DNA of 42,608 nucleotides, taken from assembly GCA_052032225.1 (NCBI GenBank), contig JBPEWY010000054.1, positions 1 through 42,608 of the forward strand. The letters are read 5' to 3'. Below, piece after piece: positions 1-7,712 of the stretch. Numbering within the stretch: the first letter of the stretch is position 1; every line of letters begins with the position of its first letter. This DNA is from JBPEWY01 sp052032225. Lineage in GTDB: Bacteria > Bacteroidota > Bacteroidia > Flavobacteriales > Flavobacteriaceae. The position numbers and the translations under genes were made by a program. The notes under the pieces were generated by a model. That model made no database searches. It was not told where the DNA came from and saw only the letters and a program-made list of their open reading frames with translations.

Positions 1-60
1 CCACCCCTCTATTTTATTGCAAATGATACAATTTCTCGATGAAACGCACAATTAACAGCT

Positions 61-96
61 AACAATAAAAAACCCATTGCGGCAAACAATGGGTTT
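61..96 (-). terminator. Rho-independent terminator of glnN
   Basis: Ten-base arms (70-79 and 87-96) form a hairpin with a short loop. On the minus strand it is followed by a T-run (complement of 61-72). It lies just beyond the glutamine synthetase stop codon. Confidence 0.85.
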
Positions 97-116
97 AACA
101 AGAATTTTACTGCTAT

Positions 117-2303
117 TTAACGAGTAAACAAAAGTTCTCTGTACTTAGTTAATGTCCAAAGTTCATCGTCTACCAACAATTCTAACTTATCACAATGGTA
201 TCTAATCTCTTCAAAATATGGTTTTACGTTAAAGCAGTATGCTTCTGCTTTTTGTTGAGCGTCTTCTAATTTATTAGCTTTCTTACGCTCTTCTATCATA
301 GCGTTTACTTTAGAGTTTATTTGCGCTATGTGATTAGATATTTGTTCAATTAAATCAATTTGCTCTTTAGCCACTTTTGTAAACTTATCACCAAAAACAT
401 CTTTTAAGCCCTGTACATTTTCTATAAGTGTGTTTTGGTATCTTACAGCTGTAGGTATTACATGATTTCTAGCTATATCTCCTAACACTCGTCCTTCTAT
501 TTGTACCCTCATGGTGTACTCTTCTAGCTCTATTTCGTATCTGGCTTCTATTTCTTTATGGTTCATTACTCCCATTTCTTCAAACAGCTTAACCGTGTTA
601 TTATTTACTAACACTTTTAAGGCTTCAGGAGTAGATTTATTATTACTTAAACCACGTTTAGCTGCTTCTTTTTCCCAAGCTTCACTATAACCATCACCCT
701 CAAATCTAATACGTTTAGATGCCTTTATGTATTCTCTTAAAACATTAAAAATAGCTTCGTCTTTTTTAAGTTTTTTATTGGTAATTAAAGCATCTACCTC
801 TTCTTTAAATTGCATTAATTGCTTTGCAACTACTGTATTTAAAACGGTCATTGGTTTAGCACAGTTAGCTTTAGAACCAACTGCTCTGAACTCAAACTTG
901 TTGCCTGTAAATGCAAATGGTGAAGTACGGTTTCTGTCGGTGTTATCTAATAAGATCTCAGGTATTTTACCAACTACATTAAGCTTTAGTTCTGTTTTTT
1001 CTTCGGGAGATAATTTTCCTTTAGAAACATCTTCTAACTCGTCTAAAACTTTGGTTAATTGCTCTCCTATAAATACAGAAATTATGGCTGGAGGAGCTTC
1101 GTTTGCTCCTAAACGATGATCATTACTTGCAGATGCTATTGAGGCCCTAAGTAATTCTTCATTATCGTTTACAGCTTTAATTGTGTTTATAAAAAAGGTT
1201 AAAAATTGTAAGTTTTTCATTGGGGTACTGCTTGGTTGCAAGAGGTTTACCCCAGTGTTGGTTGCTAAAGACCAGTTATTATGTTTTCCCGATCCGTTAA
1301 TCCCGGCAAATGGTTTTTCGTGAAATAATACTACAAAGTCATGGCGCTCTGCAATTTTAGACATTACGTCCATTAACAATGAATTATGGTCTACAGCCAA
1401 GTTAGCTTCTTCAAAAATTGGAGCTAACTCATATTGGTTTGGTGCAACTTCATTATGTCTGGTTTTTACCGGAATTCCTAATTTCATACACTCATTTTCA
1501 AGGTCGCGCATAAAACTCATTACTCTGGTGGGTATTGATCCGAAATAATGATCGTCTAATTGTTGCCCCTTAGCTGGTGCATGACCCAATAATGTTCTTC
1601 CGGTTAAAATTAAATCAGGTCTTGATGCTGCTAATGCTTTATCAATCAAAAAATATTCTTGTTCCCAACCCAAAGTAGCGTTGACTTTGGTTACGTTTTT
1701 ATCAAAATATTTTGCCACTGCTGTAGCTGCGTGATCTACAGCTTGAAGCGCTCTTAAAAGTGGTGTTTTATAATCTAAAGCTTCGCCGGTATACGAAACA
1801 AAAACAGTAGGTATACAAAGTGTAGTCCCGTAAATGAATGCCGGTGAAGTTGGGTCCCAAGCTGTATAACCTCGTGCTTCGAAAGTATTTCGAATACCGC
1901 CACTCGGAAAGCTTGATGCATCAGGTTCTTGTTGTACTAATTGTCCTCCGCCAAACTTCTCTATTGCTTGTCCGTTACCAAGAGGTTCAAAAAAAGCGTC
2001 ATGCTTTTCTGCAGTTGCACCTGTAAGTGGCTGAAACCAGTGTGTGTAGTGGGTTGCTCCTTTAGAAATAGCCCATTCTTTCATACCAGTTGATACATGA
2101 TCGGCAAGGCTTCTGTCTATTTTCTTACCAAACTCTATTGCATCCATTACATTTTTAAATGCTTCTTTGGTAAGGTATTGTCTCATTACATTTTCATCGA
2201 AAACATGACTCCCAAATGCTTCTGAGCGTCTTCCATTTTCTGTTATAGTAATAGGTTTTCGGTTAAAGGTTTCTTGAAGTGCTTTGAACCTGATTGTAGA
2301 CAT
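117..2303 (-). CDS. glnN: Glutamine synthetase, type III (GSIII)
   Basis: ATP-dependent amidation of glutamate to glutamine, the main route of ammonium assimilation, in the cytosol. At 728 residues it is the size of the GSIII class of Bacteroidota and cyanobacteria, well above the roughly 450 residues of GSI. Visible active-site blocks are GWEQEYFL (212-219), RHNEVAPNQYELAP (282-295), the GxxGSGKHNNWS nucleotide/metal loop (334-345), NEAPPAIIS (401-409) and the DRNRTSPFAFTGNKFEFR segment (456-473). A charged helical tail ends the protein, as usual in GSIII. The ATG at 2301-2303 lies about 25 nt after a good -7 element. It is monocistronic, with its own promoter and terminator. No adjacent glnB/amt or regulator gene is present in the window. 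Confidence 0.97.
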   Translation of the reverse strand: MSTIRFKALQETFNRKPITITENGRRSEAFGSHVFDENVMRQYLTKEAFKNVMDAIEFGKKIDRSLADHVSTGMKEWAISKGATHYTHWFQPLTGATAEKHDAFFEPLGNGQAIEKFGGGQLVQQEPDASSFPSGGIRNTFEARGYTAWDPTSPAFIYGTTLCIPTVFVSYTGEALDYKTPLLRALQAVDHAATAVAKYFDKNVTKVNATLGWEQEYFLIDKALAASRPDLILTGRTLLGHAPAKGQQLDDHYFGSIPTRVMSFMRDLENECMKLGIPVKTRHNEVAPNQYELAPIFEEANLAVDHNSLLMDVMSKIAERHDFVVLFHEKPFAGINGSGKHNNWSLATNTGVNLLQPSSTPMKNLQFLTFFINTIKAVNDNEELLRASIASASNDHRLGANEAPPAIISVFIGEQLTKVLDELEDVSKGKLSPEEKTELKLNVVGKIPEILLDNTDRNRTSPFAFTGNKFEFRAVGSKANCAKPMTVLNTVVAKQLMQFKEEVDALITNKKLKKDEAIFNVLREYIKASKRIRFEGDGYSEAWEKEAAKRGLSNNKSTPEALKVLVNNNTVKLFEEMGVMNHKEIEARYEIELEEYTMRVQIEGRVLGDIARNHVIPTAVRYQNTLIENVQGLKDVFGDKFTKVAKEQIDLIEQISNHIAQINSKVNAMIEERKKANKLEDAQQKAEAYCFNVKPYFEEIRYHCDKLELLVDDELWTLTKYRELLFTR

Positions 2304-2327
2304 AATAATTGTTGTTTAAATTTTCAA

Positions 2328-2356
2328 CAAATATATGAATATCAATCAAAAAACAA
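2328..2356 (-). promoter_or_regulatory. Bacteroidota-type promoter of glnN
   Basis: On the minus strand there is TTG (2354-2356), an 18-nt spacer and TATATTTG (2328-2335). This matches the TTG / TAnnTTTG consensus used by the Bacteroidota primary sigma factor. It predicts a leader of roughly 20 nt before the glnN ATG. Confidence 0.7.
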
Positions 2357-2410
2357 TATTTTTTTTACAACACCCCTATAAAAAACACCTATAAACGATT
2401 AAAAACACAA

Positions 2411-2443
2411 AATAAAACAAGCAAACCCCTATTTTTTAGGGGG
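2411..2443 (-). terminator. Probable terminator after the CaCA antiporter gene
   Basis: A short hairpin (CCCCTA / TAGGGG, arms 2437-2442 and 2426-2431, loop about 5 nt) follows the antiporter stop on the minus strand. A T-rich but interrupted tract comes after it. The stem is only six pairs, so it is weaker than the other terminators here. Confidence 0.55.
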
Positions 2444-2458
2444 AGGTGCTGATATTGA

Positions 2459-3397
2459 TTATATTAATGTTATATAAACAAAGGCTATATAAATACCAAG
2501 TAGCACAATACCATCTCTCCAACCTAATCGTAAGCCTTTTGGTAAGAAAACAAGTGGAAGAATTAAAAAAGAAATGGCTAACATCCAGTAAATATCATTT
2601 GATAATAGCCTACTATCTACAACAGGTATAGGTGTTATTATTGCTGTTAGCCCTAGCACGGCTAAAATATTAAACACATTAGAACCTATTAGGTTTCCTA
2701 ACGAAATTGCTTTCTCTTTTTTAAGCACTGCAATTATAGATGCTGCTAATTCGGGAATACTTGTACCAACAGATATTACTGTTACTGCAATTACTCTTTC
2801 GCTTACTCCAAAAAGCTCAGCTAAGCCAACTGCCCCTTTTATTAAAAGCTCAGAGCCTCCCCACAAAGAAACTCCTCCTATTATTAAAAAAAGTGCAGTT
2901 TTATATAAAGGTAAAAGTTCATCATCTTCAGGAGCCTCATCAACTACAGCCGTTTTTTGAAACTTAAGTAAATACACTAAAAACACTAATAAAAAGCTAA
3001 ACATGATGATTCCTTCGTATTGTTTTATAACCAAATCTCCGGTTAAAAAGAAATAAAGCAATACAGAAGCCACCATCATTACAGGCCAATCTGTTGTATA
3101 AAAGCTTTTTTCTACCTCTATTTTTGAGAGTGTTATAGTTATTGCCAGTACTAATCCTAAGTTGGCTATATTAGAACCTACTACATTACCCAAGGCTATA
3201 TCAGGAAAACCATCTAACGCTGCATTTACGCTTACTATTAATTCTGGAGCTGATGTAGCAAAAGAAACTACTGTCATTCCAATAATTATTTTGGGGACAT
3301 TTAATTGAAGTGAGAGTGCAACGGCAGATTTTAACAACCAGTTTCCCCCTAAAATTAACAGCGCTAATCCGGCAACAATAAGAAAAGCATTAAGCAT
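2459..3397 (-). CDS. CaCA-family Na+/Ca2+ exchanger-type antiporter (YrbG-like)
   Basis: Inner-membrane cation antiporter of the calcium/cation antiporter superfamily, expected to exchange Ca2+ for Na+ or H+. The 312 residues are almost all hydrophobic, enough for about ten membrane spans. Two inverted alpha-repeats are visible. The first has SFATSAPELIVS followed by GNVVGSNIANLG. The second has SVGTSIPELAAS followed by GNLIGSNVFNILAVLG. The acidic residue in each SxPE motif is the ion ligand in this family. A central hydrophilic loop (EAPEDDE) separates the halves. The likely -7 element (TATATTCG) is one base off consensus. The ion specificity cannot be read from sequence, and K+-dependent exchange or Ca2+/H+ exchange are possible. 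Confidence 0.9.
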   Translation of the reverse strand: MLNAFLIVAGLALLILGGNWLLKSAVALSLQLNVPKIIIGMTVVSFATSAPELIVSVNAALDGFPDIALGNVVGSNIANLGLVLAITITLSKIEVEKSFYTTDWPVMMVASVLLYFFLTGDLVIKQYEGIIMFSFLLVFLVYLLKFQKTAVVDEAPEDDELLPLYKTALFLIIGGVSLWGGSELLIKGAVGLAELFGVSERVIAVTVISVGTSIPELAASIIAVLKKEKAISLGNLIGSNVFNILAVLGLTAIITPIPVVDSRLLSNDIYWMLAISFLILPLVFLPKGLRLGWRDGIVLLGIYIAFVYITLI

Positions 3398-3526
3398 AAA
3401 TAGTTTTTTGCGAATATACTACATGAAATTTAGCTTATGTATTTTTGTGAGAATCCTTTCTAAAAAAATATTTACTTATTAATCTTTATAAGCACATTAG
3501 CTTTCTAATCTGAATATTTTTTCGTG

Positions 3527-3534
3527 TAATTTTG
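3527..3534 (+). promoter_or_regulatory. -7 element for the 50-residue protein gene
   Basis: TAATTTTG matches TAnnTTTG and lies 20 nt before the ATG at 3555. No clear TTG is seen at -33. Confidence 0.5.
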
Positions 3535-3554
3535 TGCTAACAAAAGTTTTACTA

Positions 3555-3707
3555 ATGAAAAAAACACTCTTTAAACTACTTGCTAAACTCAATAAAATAC
3601 TTTTGCCTTCATTTACAAAAAAGCGTTTAGACTTGGCTAAAGCAAAAAAATGGCAACTTGCAATTATAGGTTGGCGTGCTTTTGTAACAAAAAACGCTTT
3701 AGATTAA
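3555..3707 (+). CDS. Small basic protein, 50 residues (flavobacterial conserved family)
   Basis: ATG at 3555 and TAA at 3705-3707 give 50 residues, rich in Lys/Leu, with an amphipathic N-terminus, a central LDLAKAKKWQ stretch and an aromatic C-terminal part (GWRAFVTKNALD). From memory, very similar 50-residue proteins occur across Flavobacteriaceae and are often labelled SsrA-binding protein. The label is doubtful, because true SmpB is about 150 residues and no SmpB fold fits here. A promoter -7 element sits 20 nt upstream, which supports expression. Its stop overlaps the stop of apt on the other strand by 4 nt. Function is unknown. A small RNA-binding or ribosome-associated role is a guess based only on charge. 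Confidence 0.75.
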   Translation: MKKTLFKLLAKLNKILLPSFTKKRLDLAKAKKWQLAIIGWRAFVTKNALD

Positions 3708-4216
3708 TAGGATAAAAGTGATTTTACCGGGTAGTTCTCTAGCTTTTCTCGTCCGTTTAAAAAAGTAAGTTCTATTAAAAAATTACATTGTATAATATTA
3801 CCTCCTAACCGTTCAATTAAGCTACAAGCTGCTTTTGCAGTACCACCGGTAGCTAAAACATCGTCGTGAAGTAATACATTTTCACCCGGTTTAATAGCAT
3901 CTTTATGTATTTCTATACTGTCTTTACCATATTCTAAATCATACGTTTCAGAAATAGTATCAAAAGGTAATTTTCCTTTTTTTCTAACCGGTACAAATCC
4001 AGCTTGCAAGTGCTGGGCTAAAAGTGTAGCAAAGAAAAAACCTCTGCTTTCTATGCCTACTACTTTATGTATTTTATTTTCTCCAACTAAATTTAATAAG
4101 CTTTGTACCGTTTTTTGCATGGCTTCCGGATGCGCCATTAATGGTGTAATATCTTTAAAGATAATGCCTTGTTTAGGGAAATTATGAATATCTCTAATAT
4201 ATGTTTCTATATTCAT
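3704..4216 (-). CDS. apt: Adenine phosphoribosyltransferase
   Basis: Purine salvage in the cytosol: adenine + PRPP gives AMP + PPi. The 170 residues match the usual Apt length. The flexible-loop/substrate motif VGIESRGFFFATLLA and the PRPP-binding motif VLLHDDVLATGGTAKAA are intact. I start at the ATG at 4214-4216 (MNIETYIRDIHNFPKQG), which aligns with the family N-terminus. A longer in-frame start at 4261 would add 15 hydrophobic residues, but it lies upstream of the -7 element at 4235-4242 and so would not be transcribed from it. The stop overlaps that of the convergent small gene in the palindrome TTAA. Confidence 0.95.
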   Translation of the reverse strand: MNIETYIRDIHNFPKQGIIFKDITPLMAHPEAMQKTVQSLLNLVGENKIHKVVGIESRGFFFATLLAQHLQAGFVPVRKKGKLPFDTISETYDLEYGKDSIEIHKDAIKPGENVLLHDDVLATGGTAKAACSLIERLGGNIIQCNFLIELTFLNGREKLENYPVKSLLSY

Positions 4217-4234
4217 AGCTTTTATTTGTATGGT

Positions 4235-4242
4235 CAAATATA
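4235..4242 (-). promoter_or_regulatory. -7 element of apt
   Basis: TATATTTG on the minus strand, 18 nt before the ATG at 4216. It decides the start, because the alternative in-frame ATG at 4261 is upstream of it. A TTG lies only 13 nt further up, too close for the usual spacing. Confidence 0.6.
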
Positions 4243-4279
4243 GGAAACCTAAAAACAACACATAAAATTAAATTTTGAG

Positions 4280-4310
4280 TTGCACAACAAACCAAAACCC
4301 ATTATATTTG
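4280..4310 (+). promoter_or_regulatory. Bacteroidota-type promoter of tRNA-Arg
   Basis: TTG (4280-4282), 20-nt spacer, TATATTTG (4303-4310). The tRNA 5' end is 12 nt after the -7 element, leaving a very short 5' leader for RNase P. Confidence 0.8.
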
Positions 4311-4322
4311 CACCCGCAAAAT

Positions 4323-4396
4323 GGCCTCGTAGCTTAACTGAATAGAGCACTTGATTACGGCTCAAGAGGTTGCAGGTTTGAGTCCTGCCGAGGTCA
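4323..4396 (+). tRNA. tRNA-Arg (anticodon ACG)
   Basis: Complete cloverleaf of 74 nt. The acceptor arms are 4323-4329 and 4389-4395 with one G-U pair. The D arm starts at 4332. The anticodon stem CTTGA/TCAAG has the loop TTACGGC, which places ACG at 4357-4359. The T arm is GCAGG/CCTGC with loop TTTGAGT, and the discriminator is A4396. CCA is not encoded. The ACG anticodon is normally A-to-I edited by TadA to read CGU/CGC/CGA. The D loop carries GA where GG is usual. Confidence 0.95.
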
Positions 4397-4404
4397 CTAT
4401 CAAC

Positions 4405-4442
4405 AAAAACCGCATAACTGTGTTATGCGGTTTTTTGTTTTT
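4405..4442 (+). terminator. Rho-independent terminator of tRNA-Arg
   Basis: A 13-bp perfect stem (4406-4418 with 4422-4434) with a three-base loop, running into a T-rich tract. It lies 9 nt after the tRNA 3' end. Confidence 0.9.
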
Positions 4443-4492
4443 TACTGCCTATGTTTTTAAAATAATTTTTAATTAAACTCAACCTAAACTTA

Positions 4493-4500
4493 TACCTTTG
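4493..4500 (+). promoter_or_regulatory. -7 element for the Cys-rich protein/TonB receptor pair
   Basis: TACCTTTG is an exact TAnnTTTG match only 7 nt before the ATG at 4508. The transcript would therefore be leaderless or nearly so. No TTG is seen at -33. Confidence 0.55.
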
Positions 4501-4507
4501 CATTTAT

Positions 4508-4822
4508 ATGAAGTTGGTAACATTAATACTAGCAACTATTTTGCTTGTTCTGGCAACTAAACCTTGCTCTGACGGTTACAACACAGAAGACTTGGTTTTA
4601 GGCGCTACCACAGAACATAATCACCAAGAGGACACGGACGATTCTTGTTCTTTTGCATGCATTTGCTTTTGTTGCGGAATTACCATTACCTACCAACCCA
4701 TACCATACTACACCCTTCAACACAAAACACTTATCTCAACAAAAGTTTTAACAGAATACAACACTAATTATCAATACAATTTTCTGTTTTCTATTTGGCA
4801 CCCTCCTAAATTTATTAGCTAA
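4508..4822 (+). CDS. Small exported Cys/His-rich protein (DUF6660-like)
   Basis: 104 residues. A hydrophobic signal-like N-terminus (about 1-17) leads to KPCSDG. Then comes an acidic, His-containing stretch with HNH and EDTDD (about 36-45), followed by the cluster CSFACICFCCG (about 47-57) and an aromatic tail. From memory this resembles the DUF6660 family, small Bacteroidota proteins usually next to TonB-dependent receptors and metal-efflux genes; I could not verify the family here. The clustered Cys and His suggest metal binding in the periplasm or on the envelope (inference). It lies 51 nt upstream of the receptor gene on the same strand and is probably co-transcribed with it. Confidence 0.7.
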   Translation: MKLVTLILATILLVLATKPCSDGYNTEDLVLGATTEHNHQEDTDDSCSFACICFCCGITITYQPIPYYTLQHKTLISTKVLTEYNTNYQYNFLFSIWHPPKFIS

Positions 4823-4873
4823 CAACCAGCCAATTTTTAAGTAGCTAATAAATAACATTTTAAAAACAAAAAA

Positions 4874-7057
4874 ATGAAAAATTCAGTATTGGGCATTTTG
4901 CTCTTACTATTCTCTTTATTAAAAATTAATGCTCAAAATAATATCACTATAAAAGTTTTATCTGAAACAGAAAACGAACCCCTTTTTGGTGCTACTGTAT
5001 ATTTTAATACACTAAACAAAGGTGCTATTACTAACACAGAAGGTATTGCTAATTTTACTGATTTACCCGATGGAGTTTATACGGTAACTATATCGTATTT
5101 AGGATTTGAATCTTTAAAAACATCTATAACTATACCCACTTCTAAACAATTGGTTTTTTATCTAAACCAAACAAGCAACCAATTAGAAGAAGTAATAGTA
5201 GAGTCTTCTAGAACCACCAGAACAATCCAAAAAATACCAACAAGAGTAGAGTTTATTGGAGGTGAAGAGCTAAGCGAAAAAAACATGATGAACTCCACAA
5301 ATATCTCTATGGTATTAAGAGAAAGCACCGGAATTCAAATGCAACAAACCTCATTAAGCAGTGGTAACATGAGCATTAGAATTCAAGGATTAGACGGAAG
5401 ATATACGCAACTTTTGCGAGACGGATTTCCTCTTTATAGTGGTTACTCGGGCGGATTAAGCATAATGCAAATTCCTCCGTTAGACCTTAAACAATTTGAA
5501 ATTATTAAAGGAAGTTCATCTACACTTTATGGTGGTGGCGCCATTGCCGGGCTTGTTAACCTTATATCTAAAACACCCGATTTTGATCCGGATTTAAGTA
5601 TTATGCTAACACAAACACATGCTCTGGGGAGTACTGCTAATGTTTTTTATAGTAACCGAAATGAAAAATTTGGAGTTACCATGTATGCTTCCGGAAACTA
5701 CCAAAAACAATACGACCCTGAAGATGATGGGTTTAGCAATCTACCTAAAACCAAATCAATTTCGTTTAATCCGAAAGTTTTTTACTATCCCACTAACAAA
5801 ACTTCTATGTGGTTTGGTGTTAACGCAACCTACGATAACAGGATTGGTGGTGATATTGAGGCTATTAAAAACCCTCAAAATAATTCTAATCGTTATACCG
5901 AAAAAAACGTATCTAAACGTTTAAGCACTCAAGCTTTTTTTAAATCGCTGCTTTCTGATAACAAAAAAATCACTTTTAAAAATAGCCTCTCTTGGTTTGA
6001 CAGAAGCTTAACAGTACCCGATTATAATTTTTCGGGTAAACAAATAAATACTTTTACTGAAGCTACCTACCAAATTGAGAAAAAAAATATTGATTGGACA
6101 TTAGGAGCTAATTTATATACAACCAATTTTAACGAAAGTAATAGCACTGTAAACAGAAATCAAAATGATGTAACCGTAGGTTTATTTGCTAATAATATTT
6201 TAGACTTTTCTGAAAGTTGGATTTTAGAAACCGGATTTAGAGCAGATTATGCTAAAGATTGGGGATTTTTTGCGCTTCCAAGAGCATCATTATTATATAA
6301 AAACAACAAAGGATTTTCTAGTAGAATTGGTGGTGGATTGGGATACAAAATACCGGATATGTTTACAGAAGAAGCAGAATTTGTAAACTTTAAAAATGTA
6401 ATGCCCATAAATAAAAATAGCTTAAAGCCTGAACGTTCTTATGGGTTAAACTTAGATTTTAATTACGAGACCATACTCTTTAATGCAATCGGTTTTTCGG
6501 TTAATCAACTCTTTTATTTAACTACACTTGAAAACGGGCTTTTACTAAACTCTTTAAATGAAGATGAGTTTGTTTTTGAAAACGCACCCGATAATATAAC
6601 CACTAAAGGTGCAGAAACCAATATAAAGTTTACATACAAACATTTTAGATGGTTTTTAAATTATGCACTAATAGATACCCGATTAACATATTTGCCAGGT
6701 AAACCACAAAAGCCCCTTACAGCTAAACATAATGCCGGTAGTGTGCTCATGTATGAAACCCCTAAATGGAGAATTGGTTTTGAAACCTATTACACAGGCA
6801 AACAATTTTTATCTAACAGAGAAGAAACCCCAGATTATATTACGATGGGATTTTTAGTTATGCGCGGATTTGATTGGGGAGATTTATTTTTAAACTTTGA
6901 AAATTTTACAGACAGAAGACAAAGCCGATTTGCTCCGTTGGTTTCTCCGCCATACAACAACCCGGTTTTTTCTGAAATTTACGCCCCAACAGACGGCTTT
7001 ATTTTTAGTATAGGCATAACCTTAAAGCCCTTTGGCAACAATAAAGAGCATCATTAA
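4874..7057 (+). CDS. TonB-dependent outer-membrane receptor with N-terminal carboxypeptidase-like domain
   Basis: Outer-membrane active transporter of 727 residues. The order is a signal peptide ending at NAQ (about 1-21), a CarboxypepD_reg-like beta-sandwich (about 23-105) typical of Bacteroidota receptors, a plug (about 118-235) with RIQGLDGRYTQLLRDGFPLY and EIIKGSSSTLYGGGAIAGLVNLISK-type elements, and a 22-strand-type barrel to the end. It lacks the SusC-specific features, and no SusD gene is adjacent, so it is more like a siderophore/cobalamin/metal receptor (FecA/BtuB type) than a glycan importer. The preceding Cys-rich gene points to a metal or metal-chelate substrate (inference). A terminator follows directly. 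Confidence 0.93.
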   Translation: MKNSVLGILLLLFSLLKINAQNNITIKVLSETENEPLFGATVYFNTLNKGAITNTEGIANFTDLPDGVYTVTISYLGFESLKTSITIPTSKQLVFYLNQTSNQLEEVIVESSRTTRTIQKIPTRVEFIGGEELSEKNMMNSTNISMVLRESTGIQMQQTSLSSGNMSIRIQGLDGRYTQLLRDGFPLYSGYSGGLSIMQIPPLDLKQFEIIKGSSSTLYGGGAIAGLVNLISKTPDFDPDLSIMLTQTHALGSTANVFYSNRNEKFGVTMYASGNYQKQYDPEDDGFSNLPKTKSISFNPKVFYYPTNKTSMWFGVNATYDNRIGGDIEAIKNPQNNSNRYTEKNVSKRLSTQAFFKSLLSDNKKITFKNSLSWFDRSLTVPDYNFSGKQINTFTEATYQIEKKNIDWTLGANLYTTNFNESNSTVNRNQNDVTVGLFANNILDFSESWILETGFRADYAKDWGFFALPRASLLYKNNKGFSSRIGGGLGYKIPDMFTEEAEFVNFKNVMPINKNSLKPERSYGLNLDFNYETILFNAIGFSVNQLFYLTTLENGLLLNSLNEDEFVFENAPDNITTKGAETNIKFTYKHFRWFLNYALIDTRLTYLPGKPQKPLTAKHNAGSVLMYETPKWRIGFETYYTGKQFLSNREETPDYITMGFLVMRGFDWGDLFLNFENFTDRRQSRFAPLVSPPYNNPVFSEIYAPTDGFIFSIGITLKPFGNNKEHH

Positions 7058-7060
7058 AAT

Positions 7061-7093
7061 ATAACGCGATAGTAATACTATCGCGTTTTTTTA
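7061..7093 (+). terminator. Rho-independent terminator of the TonB receptor gene
   Basis: An 11-bp perfect stem (7063-7073 with 7077-7087), 3-nt loop, then a T-run to 7092. Confidence 0.9.
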
Positions 7094-7094
7094 T

Positions 7095-7128
7095 GTAACT
7101 AATGTTACCTTTACTAATTAGTAACTAA
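7095..7128 (+). promoter_or_regulatory. Two adjacent palindromes, candidate operator of the YedE pair
   Basis: GTAAC-TAAT-GTTAC (7095-7108) is followed after 2 nt by the perfect 14-nt palindrome TTACTAATTAGTAA (7111-7124). GTAACTAA also recurs as a direct repeat (7095-7102 and 7121-7128). The 5-4-5 geometry of the first resembles Crp/Fnr-family sites. The sites end just before a -7-like TAATTTCG (7130-7137), so a bound protein would cover the -33 region. The regulator is not in the window. Confidence 0.5.
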
Positions 7129-7129
7129 G

Positions 7130-7137
7130 TAATTTCG
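7130..7137 (+). promoter_or_regulatory. Probable -7 element of the YedE pair
   Basis: TAATTTCG differs from TAnnTTTG at one base and lies 16 nt before the ATG at 7154. It has no TTG at -33, which fits a promoter that needs an activator. Confidence 0.4.
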
Positions 7138-7153
7138 TGAAAAAAATTAGTGT

Positions 7154-7711
7154 ATGGAATATATTTTAAATCCTTGGCCATGGTATGTATCCGGGCCGTT
7201 AATTGCAATTGTAATGTTTATGCTATTGTATTTTGGCAAAACCTTTGGCATGTCGTCTAATTTAAGAACCTTATGTGCTATTGGAGGCGCCGGAAAAGTT
7301 GCCAATTTTTTTAAGTTTGATTGGAAAGCACAACGATGGAATTTAACCGTTGTTGCCGGAGCAATTATTGGTGGTTTTATAGCAGAACATTTTTTAAGCA
7401 ACAACACTCCGGTTGCTGTATCTGCACAAACAGTATCCGATTTACAAGAATTAGGGTTTAACAATATTGGAGCATATTTACTACCCGATGAGCTTTTTGG
7501 TATTCAAAGTCCGCTTTCGCTTAAAAGCCTTATAATATTAGTAGTTGGTGGTTTTTTAGTAGGATTTGGTACAAGGTATGCAGGCGGATGTACATCTGGA
7601 CATGGTATTACAGGGCTTAGCAGCTTACAATGGCCTTCTTTAGTTGCTGTTATTGGCTTTTTTATTGGTGGTTTACTAATGATTCATGTATTGTTTCCTT
7701 TAATTTTTTAA
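7154..7711 (+). CDS. YeeE/YedE-family sulfur-compound transporter, subunit 1
   Basis: Inner-membrane protein of 185 residues with about five hydrophobic spans. It carries the YeeE/YedE signature GFGTRYAGGCTSGHGITG (Cys146) near the C-terminus and a second cysteine at 41 (LCAIGG). In the family, full-length YeeE/TsuA imports thiosulfate through a relay of conserved cysteines. Here, as in many bacteria, the fold is split into two half-size genes (PmpA/PmpB-like). The partner starts 1 nt after the stop codon, so the two are surely co-translated. The exact sulfur substrate (thiosulfate, sulfide, polysulfide) is not known from sequence. Confidence 0.9.
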   Translation: MEYILNPWPWYVSGPLIAIVMFMLLYFGKTFGMSSNLRTLCAIGGAGKVANFFKFDWKAQRWNLTVVAGAIIGGFIAEHFLSNNTPVAVSAQTVSDLQELGFNNIGAYLLPDELFGIQSPLSLKSLIILVVGGFLVGFGTRYAGGCTSGHGITGLSSLQWPSLVAVIGFFIGGLLMIHVLFPLIF

Positions 7712-7712
7712 G

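Noticed and set aside
727..1119. Plus-strand open frame of 130 codons inside glnN
   Set aside because: It is antisense to well-conserved glutamine synthetase coding sequence, has no promoter and its product resembles nothing. It is a shadow frame.
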